Counted from the first letter of the stretch, positions 27,977-37,857 are shown. The stretch is DNA of 64,000 nucleotides from Clostridiaceae bacterium HFYG-1003 (GCA_024579835.1 CP102060.1:1835558-1899557), one strand, 5' to 3'. Notes: generated by a model from the letters alone, not told the origin. Numbers and translations: made by a program.

Positions 27977-29827
27977 TCACAACCGGATCTTCTGCTTGAT
28001 CATACGAATGATTCCCCCGACCTGATTCTTTGCAGTGACGGGGCTCTCATCCTCAATTGGCAGACCCAGTTCCTTCAGAAAACGTGATGGCTCGACAGCC
28101 CGGCCCTGACGGGAGGCCGGTACCAGAATTGTCAGATCATGCATGGCCCGGGTGATGGCGACATAAAACAGCCGTCGTTCCGCTTCGAGATCATCCATTG
28201 ATTTTTCATGGGGGATGCTGCCTTCCACTGCGTTCACCAGCAGTACCTCATCAAATTCCATCCCCTTCACCCCATGCATGGTGGAAAGCAGAATCCGTTC
28301 ACCGGCTCCCTTTTCACTCATGATTCCATCCCACGTCCGGATAAATTCGAGAAAATCCGGCACCGAACCAAAGTATGCTGCTTCCGCGGCGAAGTCCTCC
28401 GCTTCGCGAATCAGATCCTGCAGGATGGCACCGGTCCCCTGAGCCATACGCCGGATCCATTGGCTGTAACCCATGACATACAGAATATAGCGAATAGCCG
28501 TCCCAGGCTCCATGGTTCGAAGTTTTCGAAATCCCTTGAACAGGCGATCCAGTCCCTGCCGCTGGTCAGGTGTGAGGTCAAAGATCTGATCATTGAGCAA
28601 ATCTTGTTCGGACCATCGCTCACTGTTGACGCAGCGCGTAATCACTTCAGGAGACAGGTGCAGGGGCAGGGTTGCCAGAAGTCGGAAAAACATAACCTTA
28701 CAGGATATCGCATTTTGTGAATAGGTCAGGAAATCAATCAGATTCCGCAGGAGCCGCCGATCATAGCGATTGGGCGGATGATCCAGACAGCTGAACCGAA
28801 GCTTCTCGCGGAGCAGCTGATGGGCTGTCTCCTCCAGCTCCGAGTTTGTCCGAAAGATCAGAGCCGCCGTTCGTCTGGACCCGAGCTTGTATAAATGCGA
28901 AATTAAAAACCGGGTGGATGCGCTGTCGCTGGAAAAGGATCGGATTCGGATGCTTGATTCATCCTGTCGAAAATTATCGATGACCTTGGGATAACGTGCT
29001 TGATTGCAGGCGATCACCTGATTGGCATGGCGCACAATCGTCGCGCTGGATCGGTAATTGTACTGCAGGTATAGAATTTGCCCGCCATCGAACTCCCGGG
29101 CGAAATTCACCATAGCAGCGGTATCCGATCCCCGGAAGGCGTAAATGCATTGATCCTCGTCCCCTACACAAAACAGATGACAGTCCTTTGACAGGATTTT
29201 CAAAATCCTCAGCTGCACCCGGTTCAGATCCTGAAACTCATCCACCATGATCCAGTCGTAGCGGTGCTGCATTGTAATGCGATACATTTCATCTTCGAGC
29301 ATTTCTAAAAATTCCTCTTCCAGGTCATCAAAGTCACGTAATTTCCGTTCTGCCTTATAATTGCCGTAAGCCTCCCGCACCTGCTGTCGGAATCGTTCCG
29401 GAATCGACGGATCAAAGTGCCCCGTGGCCCGCTCCCGTGAAATGTCAGACAGGCAGTCGGTGCTTTCCTGGAGCGACAGAAAATACTGCCTTCGAACCTG
29501 ATGGAGTGAAAAGATCGCCTGAGCCGGACTGATCAGCTCGATCCCCCCTTTTCGACTTCGAATCTCGCGATAGGCCAGAGCATGGATCGTCCCGAAGGCA
29601 GGTCCCCCAGCCTTGCGCTGCCGATGGTACCGATCTTTCATATTTTCACTCGCCGAGCGGGAGAACGTGAGCACAAGAATCCTGTCTGGCTCGACCTGAC
29701 ACTCCTCCACCAGATATTCAATTTTCGCCAATAAAACCGTTGTCTTGCCCGAACCGGGAGGTGCCACCAGCAGCACTTTATCTCCCCGATCGAGCCTCGC
29801 CTGTTCCTGAAATTGATCCAGCTGCAT
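27977..29827 (-). CDS. UvrD/PcrA-like superfamily 1 DNA helicase
   Basis: A 616-aa ATP-dependent 3'-5' helicase. The motifs in order are Walker A APPGSGKTT (22-30), motif Ia LTFSRSASENMK, motif II MVDEFQDL, motif III GDEDQCIYAFRGSD, motif IV QYNYRSS, motif V STMHGVKGMEFDEV, and motif VI ERRLFYVAITRAM. It is shorter than PcrA or UvrD (about 720-770 aa), with a reduced 2B region and a short C-terminus. It may therefore be a specialised paralogue rather than the housekeeping PcrA. ATG has GAGGGGAG upstream. No helicase partner genes are nearby. Confidence 0.92.
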   Translation of the reverse strand: MQLDQFQEQARLDRGDKVLLVAPPGSGKTTVLLAKIEYLVEECQVEPDRILVLTFSRSASENMKDRYHRQRKAGGPAFGTIHALAYREIRSRKGGIELISPAQAIFSLHQVRRQYFLSLQESTDCLSDISRERATGHFDPSIPERFRQQVREAYGNYKAERKLRDFDDLEEEFLEMLEDEMYRITMQHRYDWIMVDEFQDLNRVQLRILKILSKDCHLFCVGDEDQCIYAFRGSDTAAMVNFAREFDGGQILYLQYNYRSSATIVRHANQVIACNQARYPKVIDNFRQDESSIRIRSFSSDSASTRFLISHLYKLGSRRTAALIFRTNSELEETAHQLLREKLRFSCLDHPPNRYDRRLLRNLIDFLTYSQNAISCKVMFFRLLATLPLHLSPEVITRCVNSERWSEQDLLNDQIFDLTPDQRQGLDRLFKGFRKLRTMEPGTAIRYILYVMGYSQWIRRMAQGTGAILQDLIREAEDFAAEAAYFGSVPDFLEFIRTWDGIMSEKGAGERILLSTMHGVKGMEFDEVLLVNAVEGSIPHEKSMDDLEAERRLFYVAITRAMHDLTILVPASRQGRAVEPSRFLKELGLPIEDESPVTAKNQVGGIIRMIKQKIRL

Positions 29828-29975
29828 TGTTTCTTCTCCCCTCCCGATTGGACAGCAAGGTCACCGCTTTCCCTGGCTCAACGAGGATAAAACCATGTCG
29901 CTTTGCCTTGATGCCTTAATTGAGCTATATTATTCTTAATCAGTAAAAATTCATTCAATAACTGGAAGGGACACT

Positions 29976-31466
29976 ATGAGAAAGAAACCTGCCTTTAATG
30001 TGCGTGATCCGAGAAATCTGACCATGCTGACAGACTTTTATGAACTGACCATGGGAAACGGCTATCTGGACAATGGAATGGAAGATAAGGTTGCATATTT
30101 TGATATGTATTTCCGACGCATTCCGGATGAGGGCGGCTATGTCATCATGGCTGGAGTGCATCAGCTGCTGGAGTATATTTCCGAACTAGGCTTCTCCACC
30201 CACGATATTGAATACCTGGAGAGCTTAAACCACTTTAAGCCCGAATTTATCGACTTCTTGAGAAACTTCAAATTCACCTGTGACATCTACGCAATCCCGG
30301 AAGGCACCCCTGTATTTCCCAATGAACCGCTTATCACCGTCCGGGGACCGATCCTGGAAGCACAGCTGCTGGAAACCATGATCCTCTTGACCATCAACCA
30401 TCAGACACTGATCGCCACCAAATCAAGCCGAATCGTTCGCGCTGCTGATGGCCGGGCAATTCTGGAATTCGGATCCCGCCGGGCGCAGGGCTATGATGGA
30501 GCCACTTACGGTGCCCGGGCAGCCGTCATCGCAGGATGTGTCGGAACCTCCAACACCATGGCAGGTATGATGTTTGACGTTCCGGTCCTTGGCACAATGG
30601 CTCATTCCTGGGTTCAGATGTATGACACGGAATATGATGCCTTCGCGGCCTACGCCAAAACCTATCCCGATTCCTGCACGTTGCTGGTGGATACATACAA
30701 TACCTTGAAGTCCGGAATTCCCAACGCGATTCGTGTTTTCAATGAAATCATAGTGCCCCAGGGCTTCCGTCCCAAAGGAATCCGGATCGATTCCGGAGAT
30801 ATCACCTACCTATCCAATGAAGCCCGGCGGATGCTGGATGAAGCGGGATATGAAGACTGCAAAATCCTCGTGTCCAACTCTCTGGATGAATTCATTATTC
30901 GGGACGTCCTCTCTCAAGGGGCGAAAATTGACTCCTTCGGTGTCGGTGAACGTCTCATTACCGCACGGTCGGAGCCTGTATTCGGCGGAGTGTACAAACT
31001 GGTGGCAGTTGATGATAAAGCAGGCCATCCGATTCCAAAAATCAAGCTGTCTGAAAATGAGGAAAAGATTACCACTCCCGGCTTCAAGAAAATTTACCGC
31101 CTCTTTGCCCGCAAGGACGATCGGGCCATCGCCGATGTCATCTGCCACAGCGATGAGATCATCGATGAATCCCAGCCCTATACCATTTTTGATCCAATTT
31201 TCACCTGGAAAAAGAAAACCCTGCGCAATTTTTATGCCAAAGAATTGCAGGTACCCATCTTTCTGAACGGAAAACAGGTCTACCAAAGTCCGACAGTTCA
31301 GGAAATCGCCGCCTATTCCAAACAGGAACTTGATAAATTCTGGGATGAAATCAAGCGCTTCGAAAATCCACATGGATATTATGTTGACCTGTCACAAAGA
31401 CTCTGGCAGACCAAACAGGATCTGCTCAACTCCCTGACTGATCAGTTTGCCGAAATAGAAGATTAA
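29976..31466 (+). CDS. pncB: Nicotinate phosphoribosyltransferase
   Basis: A 496-aa cytoplasmic enzyme of NAD salvage that joins nicotinate and PRPP (with ATP hydrolysis) to nicotinate mononucleotide. It opens with NLTMLTDFYELTMGNGY, and FGSRRAQGYDGA and GTMAHSWVQMYDTE (about 203-216) contain the active-site loop with its catalytic His. IRIDSGDITYLS is the phosphate-binding stretch. The length fits the longer Gram-positive form. GGAAGGG lies 6 nt before the ATG. A strong terminator follows, so it is a single-gene unit. Confidence 0.96.
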   Translation: MRKKPAFNVRDPRNLTMLTDFYELTMGNGYLDNGMEDKVAYFDMYFRRIPDEGGYVIMAGVHQLLEYISELGFSTHDIEYLESLNHFKPEFIDFLRNFKFTCDIYAIPEGTPVFPNEPLITVRGPILEAQLLETMILLTINHQTLIATKSSRIVRAADGRAILEFGSRRAQGYDGATYGARAAVIAGCVGTSNTMAGMMFDVPVLGTMAHSWVQMYDTEYDAFAAYAKTYPDSCTLLVDTYNTLKSGIPNAIRVFNEIIVPQGFRPKGIRIDSGDITYLSNEARRMLDEAGYEDCKILVSNSLDEFIIRDVLSQGAKIDSFGVGERLITARSEPVFGGVYKLVAVDDKAGHPIPKIKLSENEEKITTPGFKKIYRLFARKDDRAIADVICHSDEIIDESQPYTIFDPIFTWKKKTLRNFYAKELQVPIFLNGKQVYQSPTVQEIAAYSKQELDKFWDEIKRFENPHGYYVDLSQRLWQTKQDLLNSLTDQFAEIED

Positions 31467-31534
31467 ACAACAGCCAGATGAGCCGATTAGCCAGTCTATC
31501 TCCTGCCGACAATCTCTTACCCGAAACACTGCCA

Positions 31535-31567
31535 GCGAGGCTCCGTCAATGGATGGAGCCTCGCTTT
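31535..31567 (+). terminator. Rho-independent terminator of pncB
   Basis: GCGAGGCTCC, a 10-nt loop, GGAGCCTCGC, then TTTCC: a perfect 10-bp stem. Confidence 0.8.
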
Positions 31568-31855
31568 CCTTCCTCCTGCATTCAGTTTTCTCTTGGACTC
31601 TACGAATCTCCAGCTCTCAGGCTATCTGGCTCTCCATCCCTCTGGCTCTCTGAAGCTCTCTCTCGCTGGGCTCTGGGCTCTGACAAGATGATCCTGGTGA
31701 TGTGCTTGAACGGGTAGTGGTTGAGATAATTATTTTAAGTCATGCGAAAGAACTTTGTCGCCTGCCTTTCCGTCCCAGCCCCTTTAAAAGAACGGAGAAA
31801 CAGTTATAATGGGGATTAGGTCGCATAAAATATGATGAAGCGTGGGGAATGAACG
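31568..31855. repeat. CT-rich low-complexity stretch and promoter region of the MFS gene
   Basis: Between about 31600 and 31685 the plus strand repeats GGCTCTC/GGCTCTG-like units (for example TCTGGCTCTC and GGGCTCTGGGCTCTG). No gene is visible. A TATAAT at 31805-31810 lies 46 bp before the ATG at 31856; its -35 is poor. Confidence 0.5.
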
Positions 31856-33133
31856 ATGAAAGATAATGTCAGCCGAAAAATAAAAAGCTTCCTTGGCAGC
31901 AATGCCAACATGAGAGCTTATACCATGAATGGAATATTGTTCACCATCGTCACCATTTTTTCCCGGACCTATGCGCCTAAATTCATGGACCGCCTGGGGG
32001 CTGGATCCCTGCATTATTCACTGTTCAATTCATTACCGGGCCTGGTCGCCGTTCTGACCACCATTCCGGGAATTCTGTACATTCAGAACGCTTCCGACAA
32101 AGGACTGCTGATGCGGCGGTTTTTCTATTTATCCCGGTTCTTTCCGATCCTGCTGATGGCTACGCCGTTTCTGCCGGTCTCGATCCGGGGTTACGCGTTT
32201 GTGGTGCTTTTCAGTCTGATGAATCTGCCGGAAAGCATTGGACAGACGGCACTACAAAGCTGGACTGGCAGCATTTTCCATCCGCAGGACATCGCCAATG
32301 CCCTGAGTCAGCGCAATAAGCTGTCACAGGTTACAACCATTGTTCTGTCAGCCCTGGTCGGTATTATCTTGTCCCTCCCGCCTTCCGGAGACAATGATGG
32401 CGTGATTCGACTCTACCAGGTTCTCTTTTTAGCTTCCGTTATATTCGGAATATATGAAATCAAGACCCTCCGTAAAATCAAGGAGGTCTCTCGACCGGCA
32501 GCTCCCAAAACCCTGAAGCTGGGTAAATCAATCACATCGATATTCCACCACCGGGAATTCGTCCTGTTCCTCATTTGCTCACTGCTGTTTCACTTCAGCT
32601 GGCAAATGGGCTGGCCGCTGTTTAATCTGTATCAGATCGAATATCTGAAAGCCGACGAAAAATGGCTGGCACTGATCAATGTATCAAATGCCCTGGCCAT
32701 GGTGCTGGCCTATAATCTGTGGTCATGGCTGATCCGCATCAAAGGTTATAAGCTGACCACGGCCATCGCGGTCCTCGGAATGGCACTGAGTCCGGCAGCG
32801 TACGCTCTGACTCACACTCTTGCCCTGCTCACCGTAATGAACATCCTGATCGGCATCTTTGTTGCCGGGATTACGGTGGTAATCCTGGGTTCCCTGCTGG
32901 AATCCGCGCCGGCTGATGAAGTCATGCTCTGTACTGCGGTCCATCAGACCCTGATCAATATTACTCTGTTTGTGTCACCCTTTGTCAGCGAATTGATCTT
33001 GCGCTCCCATGGCATTTATACCGCACTCTACGTCACTTCCGCTGCCCGTCTGCTCAGCGCTGTCGCCTTCTTTTTGCGCTGGTATCTTACCCGGGAACGG
33101 TCCACAAAGCAGCGGATTGCCGCAGACCGCTGA
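31856..33133 (+). CDS. Major facilitator superfamily transporter
   Basis: A 425-aa membrane protein with about 12 helices in two six-helix halves and a polar central loop around 200-220 (KTLRKIKEVSRPAAPKTLKLG). The first ~20 residues are cytoplasmic and basic. There is no clear MFS A-motif GxLaDrxGrk; the region after helix 2 reads IQNASDKGLLMRR, a derived form, which leaves substrate and direction open. It stands alone with its own promoter and shares a terminator with the convergent gene. Confidence 0.88.
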   Translation: MKDNVSRKIKSFLGSNANMRAYTMNGILFTIVTIFSRTYAPKFMDRLGAGSLHYSLFNSLPGLVAVLTTIPGILYIQNASDKGLLMRRFFYLSRFFPILLMATPFLPVSIRGYAFVVLFSLMNLPESIGQTALQSWTGSIFHPQDIANALSQRNKLSQVTTIVLSALVGIILSLPPSGDNDGVIRLYQVLFLASVIFGIYEIKTLRKIKEVSRPAAPKTLKLGKSITSIFHHREFVLFLICSLLFHFSWQMGWPLFNLYQIEYLKADEKWLALINVSNALAMVLAYNLWSWLIRIKGYKLTTAIAVLGMALSPAAYALTHTLALLTVMNILIGIFVAGITVVILGSLLESAPADEVMLCTAVHQTLINITLFVSPFVSELILRSHGIYTALYVTSAARLLSAVAFFLRWYLTRERSTKQRIAADR

Positions 33134-33208
33134 CCCTCAAACCCCTGAGATCTTGCTCTTAATCCCCAGGACGTCGGACCGTATCGACCATGCCGCAAAC
33201 CAAAGAAA

Positions 33209-33256
33209 CAACCGTGATCCCCAGAAAATACGGTCTGGTCATCACGGTTGTTTTTT
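33209..33256. terminator. Bidirectional terminator between MFS gene and PGA-hydrolase-like gene
   Basis: CAACCGTGAT (33209-33218) pairs with ATCACGGTTG (33241-33250); an inner CCAGA/TCTGG extends the stem. TTTTTT follows on the plus strand and an A/G-rich stretch precedes it. Confidence 0.85.
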
Positions 33257-33998
33257 ATTGACTTGATTTAGTTTTCAGTTCCAGCTCCGTCAACGCAGAG
33301 CGGATTGCGCCAACATAAGCTTCGTATAACTTATTGGGCCGGCTCTCATCCCGCTTGGTGAAGAGTGCCCGACGCTGCGCCAGCGTTAATTCCAGCTGAA
33401 TTCCCATGCCATTGCTGTTGCGGTTCACAAAATTTTTAGGATCTGTTCCTGTATAGTTCAATGGTGCGGTATCAACCAGGAAGCCGGCTTTTTCCAGAGC
33501 GGCCCGAACAACCTGTATCCCCGCTTCGTCACGTCCTCCGATATAAGTTACTTTCTCATTTCCACTGATCCCATGAATGGACAGCGAGAGTTCAGCTGCC
33601 CGGTTGAGAGGGATCAGGTCCGGCGGATTATAGTCGACGGAAGAAACATGGAGCTGTCGGTATGCCCCCAGATCCAGAAGTCCTTTGAATTCAAAGTAAC
33701 TGAAGGTATCGCCCGCAATGCCGCTGCCAATGGCTGAGGTAAAAGGCTCGATCCGCCCGCCATGCGGTGTAATGATGAGTACGGGACTCTTCCTGTCCTG
33801 AACAGTCAGTTCGTAGGAAGCAGTCGGTTCCTTTTTCAAAAGCTCTGCCATATCCCGGTAGGTATCATTGCCGGTCGGTTCGCGAAACTGATAGGCCACT
33901 GCAAATACCGCTCCGAAGAGCAGCAGAAAAACCAGTCCTATCAGTAGACTCCTTGTTTGTTTTTGCTTTTCGGTCAGTAATTTAGATCGACTGGCCAT
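33255..33998 (-). CDS. Poly-gamma-glutamate hydrolase-family protein, membrane-anchored
   Basis: A 247-aa protein with one N-terminal membrane helix (about 16-37), the rest probably outside the cell. The catalytic-domain signs of the phage PghP/YmaC-like family are present: ITPHGGRIEPFTSAI (first His ligand and Glu), LHVSSVDYNPPD, LSIHGISG (second His) and GMGIQLELTLAQRR (Glu). These are zinc peptidases that cut the gamma-glutamyl bonds of poly-gamma-glutamate. No capsule-synthesis genes are seen nearby, so the target could be foreign polymer or wall-linked gamma-glutamyl bonds. The gene overlaps the bidirectional terminator by two bases. Confidence 0.85.
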   Translation of the reverse strand: MASRSKLLTEKQKQTRSLLIGLVFLLLFGAVFAVAYQFREPTGNDTYRDMAELLKKEPTASYELTVQDRKSPVLIITPHGGRIEPFTSAIGSGIAGDTFSYFEFKGLLDLGAYRQLHVSSVDYNPPDLIPLNRAAELSLSIHGISGNEKVTYIGGRDEAGIQVVRAALEKAGFLVDTAPLNYTGTDPKNFVNRNSNGMGIQLELTLAQRRALFTKRDESRPNKLYEAYVGAIRSALTELELKTKSSQ

Positions 33999-34125
33999 GT
34001 GCTTCCCTCCCTCAGGCGAATATGGATTGAATTCTCACAACCGAGAAATCATGAAACATCAGATTGTCCGGCAGGCGTTGATGCGTTCTCCGGATTTAAC
34101 GAATATCGACTTGGACCTTTGAAAG

Positions 34126-34148
34126 AAAAAAAGCCGCGCTCAGGCGGC
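34126..34148 (-). terminator. Rho-independent terminator of lepB
   Basis: On the minus strand GCCGC, a 6-nt loop, GCGGC, followed by TTTTTTT. It lies 64 bp after the lepB stop. Confidence 0.7.
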
Positions 34149-34211
34149 AATCAGATACTGGGGATACCCAGATTATGGATCAATGCCAAAAATCTAAACA
34201 GCAGAGCTGCC

Positions 34212-34721
34212 TTATCGGACTAAGCCCATATTGTTCAGCGGCCAGAAACGAAGTCCGGCCCGTGCCAGAATGTCTGCCTCATCAATGAAACCTACTTCCG
34301 CATACCGGGAATCTTTCGAATCCGCTCGATTGTCGCCCATGAAGAAATACTTCCCTTCCGGGACCTTATACTCTCCGGTAAACCGATCCGGTCGTTTGAC
34401 ATAGTCTTCGACCAGCTCGATTCCGTTGACAGAAACTTTTCCGTCTTTGATTGATACCGTATCACCCGGAGTTCCGATCAGACGCTTGACATAAAGTGTC
34501 TCCACTCCGTTCGGACGAACTTTGAATACGACGATGTCCCCCGTTTCAAGCTTTTCCGGCCAGTATTCCCTTAATACCAGAAACCGGTCTCCTTCGTTGA
34601 TCGTCGGGATCATGGACCCCGTCGGGACCATGACATGGAAAAAGACAAACCGCTGGATAAGCAGGGCCAGAATAAAAACGCCTACCAGTGGGATTACCCA
34701 TTCTTTGATAAAATTCTTCAT
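34212..34721 (-). CDS. lepB: Type I signal peptidase
   Basis: A 169-aa membrane protease that removes signal peptides of exported proteins. One N-terminal membrane helix (about 8-28) is followed by the catalytic Ser36 in PTGSMIPT and Lys78 in LYVKRLIG, the Ser/Lys dyad. The box GKYFFMGDNRADSKDSR is the third signature. The short length and single membrane anchor are those of Gram-positive SipS-like enzymes. It lies 91 bp after engB on the same strand and may belong to the same transcript. Confidence 0.97.
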   Translation of the reverse strand: MKNFIKEWVIPLVGVFILALLIQRFVFFHVMVPTGSMIPTINEGDRFLVLREYWPEKLETGDIVVFKVRPNGVETLYVKRLIGTPGDTVSIKDGKVSVNGIELVEDYVKRPDRFTGEYKVPEGKYFFMGDNRADSKDSRYAEVGFIDEADILARAGLRFWPLNNMGLVR

Positions 34722-34811
34722 AATTTCTTCCCTCGTGTGTTGATTTCACCGCTGCCTTCCGCACCCGGCCCTGACTGCACAGGGGGTGCAGCCGGGAGTC
34801 CGGGTATTGGA

Positions 34812-35414
34812 TCAGACGGTGTCAGGCTCTGGGATCAGACCCTCAAACACAGCGTCCAGGACCGCTTCCCGATTTTCCTTGGTCAGGGAGGAATACATCA
34901 GAATGCGTTCTTCGGGCGTCATGCCGAGCGTTTCCCGGATGAGCTTCTCGTTTTTTCGAATTTCATTTCGTTTCAGCTTGTCGAGCTTGGTTCCCACGAT
35001 CAGGCACGGAATGTCGTAGTGGCGGATATAGCGATACATCAGGATATCATCCTGGGTTGGTTTGTGGCGCGAATCCAGAAGAAGTACTACCTTGTTGAGA
35101 TTGGTCCGGCTGGTGAAATACTCATCCGTAATCTTCCCGAGATTTTCTTTTTCCGACTTGGATACTTTGGCATAGCCGTATCCCGGAAGATCCACCAGGT
35201 AGATCGATTCATTGATTAAGAAAAAGTTGACCAGCCTGGTCCGGCCAGGGGTGTTGGAGACCCGGGCCAGTCCCTTTCGGTTCGTCAGGGAGTTGATGAT
35301 GGAGGACTTTCCCACGTTGGATCGGCCGATAAAGGCCACTTCGGGACGATCCTCTTCCGGATACTGATCCCTTTTAACAGCTGAGGTCAGAAACTCTGAT
35401 TTGATAATCTCCAT
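34812..35414 (-). CDS. engB: Ribosome-biogenesis GTPase EngB (YsxC/YihA)
   Basis: A 200-aa GTPase needed for 50S ribosomal subunit assembly. G-motifs: G1 GRSNVGKSS (about 30-38), G3 DLPGYG, G4 GTKLDKLK and the G5 region YSSLTKEN. The ATG overlaps the lon stop codon by one base (TAATG), so translation is coupled. The lon-engB junction is conserved across Bacilli and Clostridia. Confidence 0.97.
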   Translation of the reverse strand: MEIIKSEFLTSAVKRDQYPEEDRPEVAFIGRSNVGKSSIINSLTNRKGLARVSNTPGRTRLVNFFLINESIYLVDLPGYGYAKVSKSEKENLGKITDEYFTSRTNLNKVVLLLDSRHKPTQDDILMYRYIRHYDIPCLIVGTKLDKLKRNEIRKNEKLIRETLGMTPEERILMYSSLTKENREAVLDAVFEGLIPEPDTV

Positions 35415-37732
35415 TATTTTTCCCCCAGGACTGCTTCCTGAATGACTTCAGAAATTTGAGTCACGGGAAGGAATGTCATGTCCTTGCGGATGCTCTCCGG
35501 GAGCTTCTCAAGATCCACTTCGTTTTTCTTTGGAATGATGATCTTGCGGATGCCGGCCCGATAAGCTGCCAGGGATTTTTCTCTGAGGCCGCCGATGGGA
35601 AGTACCCGGCCGGTCAAGGTAATCTCACCGGTCATGGCAATTTCGTGACTGACTTTTTTATTGGCCAGAGCCGACACCATCGCTGTAGCCATGGTAATGC
35701 CGGCTGACGGGCCATCCTTGGGGGTTGCGCCTTCCGGCACGTGGATATGGATGTCCTTGGTCTTATAGAAGTCTTCCGGTACCTTGAAAGCCTTGGCCTG
35801 GCTCCTGATATAGGAGTATGCGGCTTTGGCCGATTCCTTCATGACTTCTCCCAGAGAACCGGTCAGTTCCAGTCTGCCAGTGCCTTCCATGACCTGAACC
35901 TCGATGGGAAGAATATCTCCGCCGTAAGGGGTCCAGGCAAGTCCGGTGACGACACCCACCTTGTCCTCCAGATCTGCTTTGTCATAGGTAAACCTGGGAT
36001 GACCAAGGAATTCCTCGACGACTTTCGGACTGATGGTCATCGTCTTGCGCTTGGTTTCCAGCAGCTTGGCAATGCCCTTTCGGATCACGGAAGCCAGATT
36101 GCGCTCCAGGTTACGCACCCCGGATTCCAGCGTGTAGCCGTCAATGATTGTCTTGATGGCTTCATCGCTGAACTTGATCTCATTCTTTTCCAGTCCGTGT
36201 TCCTTGAGTTCCTTGGGAATGAGATGACGTTTGGCAATGTTGAGTTTTTCCTCGTAGGTATAGCCCGAAACCTCAATGACTTCCATCCGGTCCAGCAAGG
36301 GCCGGGGAATGGTATCCATATTATTGGCCGTTGTGATGAAGATCACCTTGGAGAGGTCATATTCCAGCTCCAGATAGTGATCGCGGAAGGTTGAATTCTG
36401 TTCCGCATCCAGAACTTCCAGCAGTGCATCTGCTGGATCTCCCCGGAAATCCTGGGCCATTTTATCCACTTCGTCCAGAAGGAAGAGCGGATTGTTGGAC
36501 TTGGCCTGACGCATTCCGTAGATAATCCGTCCCGGAATCGCTCCCAGGTAAGTCCGGCGATGACCACGAATCTCGGCTTCATCCCGTACACCGCCCAAGG
36601 ACATCCGGACAAAGTTCCGATCCAGAGCGTGAGCCACGGATTTGGCGATGGAGGTCTTTCCGACACCAGGAGGGCCGACCAGACAGAGAATGGGACCCTT
36701 GATGGAATCCTTTGTTGCCTTGACCGCCAGATATTCAATAATGCGGTCCTTGACATCCTTTAATCCGTAATGTTCGGCATCCAGGATCTCTCTGGCCCGG
36801 GTAATGTCTTTGCTGTCCTTTGTAAACTGATTCCACGGCAAATCCAGGATCCAGTCGATATAAGTCCGGATGATACCGCCCTCTGAGGAGTACGGTCCTG
36901 AATTCTTCAGCCGGTCCAGCTCATAGAGTGCCCGTTCCTTCGCCTCTTTGGGAAGCTTGGCCTTGGTGATCCGGCTTTTATAGCGGGTGATTTCCTTCTG
37001 GGTTTCATCTTCTTCCCCCAGTTCTTCCTGGATGGCCCGGATTTGTTCCCGAAGGTAATAATCCCGCTGGGACTTATCGATGTTTGATTTTACTTTGGAT
37101 CCGATCTTGCGCTCAATTTTTAAAATTTCCAGCTCGTTCTTAATCAGAACCAGAAGTCGTTCCAGACGCTTCTTAATGGACACCGCTTCAAGCAGTTCCT
37201 GTTTTTCATCGATTTTCAGATTCATGTAAGAACAGACCATGTCCGAGAAGCGGTCGGAATCATCCATGTCTTCCATGGTGATCAGTGCTTCCGGCGGCAT
37301 GTTTCCGCTCATTTTGATAAAATCATCGAAGGCGTCCTTCACGCTCCGCACCAGAGCCTCTTCTTCCGTTTCGCTGACGTCTGACACCGTTTTGACTTCT
37401 TCCAGCTTAGCTCGGAAGTATGGATCAGACTGCTCCATGGACAGAATCTTTCCGCGTACGGTGCCTTCCACCAGGACCCGGACGGTATTGCCAGGCAATT
37501 TCAGCAGCTGGCGGATGGTACAGACCGTCCCCATGTCATAGATGTCCTTCTCCGTAGGATCTTCCAGCCGGGGATCCTTCTGGGTCACCAGGAGAATCTC
37601 CTGATTTTCCATCATTGCCGCATCCAGGGCCTGAATGGATTTATCCCGACCAACGTCGAAGTGAAGCACCATGTATGGGAAAAGGGTCAGCCCTCTCAAA
37701 GGGATGAGGGGTAGTTCCTTTCGTTTGTTCAT
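35414..37732 (-). CDS. lon: ATP-dependent protease La (Lon)
   Basis: A 772-aa cytoplasmic AAA+ protease. N-terminal substrate-binding domain (1-300) beginning LPLIPLRGLTLFPYMV, Walker A GPPGVGKT, Walker B FLLDEVDKM, and the C-terminal peptidase with the catalytic Ser676 in PKDGPSAG and Lys719 in GGLREKS. AAAGGAGAAAAAAT precedes the ATG. It has its own extended -10 promoter (plus 37763-37771) downstream of clpX. No CIRCE or CtsR-type site was seen. Confidence 0.98.
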   Translation of the reverse strand: MNKRKELPLIPLRGLTLFPYMVLHFDVGRDKSIQALDAAMMENQEILLVTQKDPRLEDPTEKDIYDMGTVCTIRQLLKLPGNTVRVLVEGTVRGKILSMEQSDPYFRAKLEEVKTVSDVSETEEEALVRSVKDAFDDFIKMSGNMPPEALITMEDMDDSDRFSDMVCSYMNLKIDEKQELLEAVSIKKRLERLLVLIKNELEILKIERKIGSKVKSNIDKSQRDYYLREQIRAIQEELGEEDETQKEITRYKSRITKAKLPKEAKERALYELDRLKNSGPYSSEGGIIRTYIDWILDLPWNQFTKDSKDITRAREILDAEHYGLKDVKDRIIEYLAVKATKDSIKGPILCLVGPPGVGKTSIAKSVAHALDRNFVRMSLGGVRDEAEIRGHRRTYLGAIPGRIIYGMRQAKSNNPLFLLDEVDKMAQDFRGDPADALLEVLDAEQNSTFRDHYLELEYDLSKVIFITTANNMDTIPRPLLDRMEVIEVSGYTYEEKLNIAKRHLIPKELKEHGLEKNEIKFSDEAIKTIIDGYTLESGVRNLERNLASVIRKGIAKLLETKRKTMTISPKVVEEFLGHPRFTYDKADLEDKVGVVTGLAWTPYGGDILPIEVQVMEGTGRLELTGSLGEVMKESAKAAYSYIRSQAKAFKVPEDFYKTKDIHIHVPEGATPKDGPSAGITMATAMVSALANKKVSHEIAMTGEITLTGRVLPIGGLREKSLAAYRAGIRKIIIPKKNEVDLEKLPESIRKDMTFLPVTQISEVIQEAVLGEK

Positions 37733-37762
37733 ATTTTTTCTCCTTTGGCTTTGCTAATAATG

Positions 37763-37771
37763 ATTATATCA
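37763..37771 (-). promoter_or_regulatory. Extended -10 promoter of lon
   Basis: TGATATAAT on the minus strand, 31 bp before the lon ATG. ATCACA at the -35 position (17-bp spacer) is weak. Confidence 0.55.
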
Positions 37772-37857
37772 GAGCAAGACCGGATTGTGATTTTCTTTCA
37801 AAGGCTTTACACAGCTTTCATATTTATCGGAACGTTCGTTCAAAATTTGAGCGGTAA

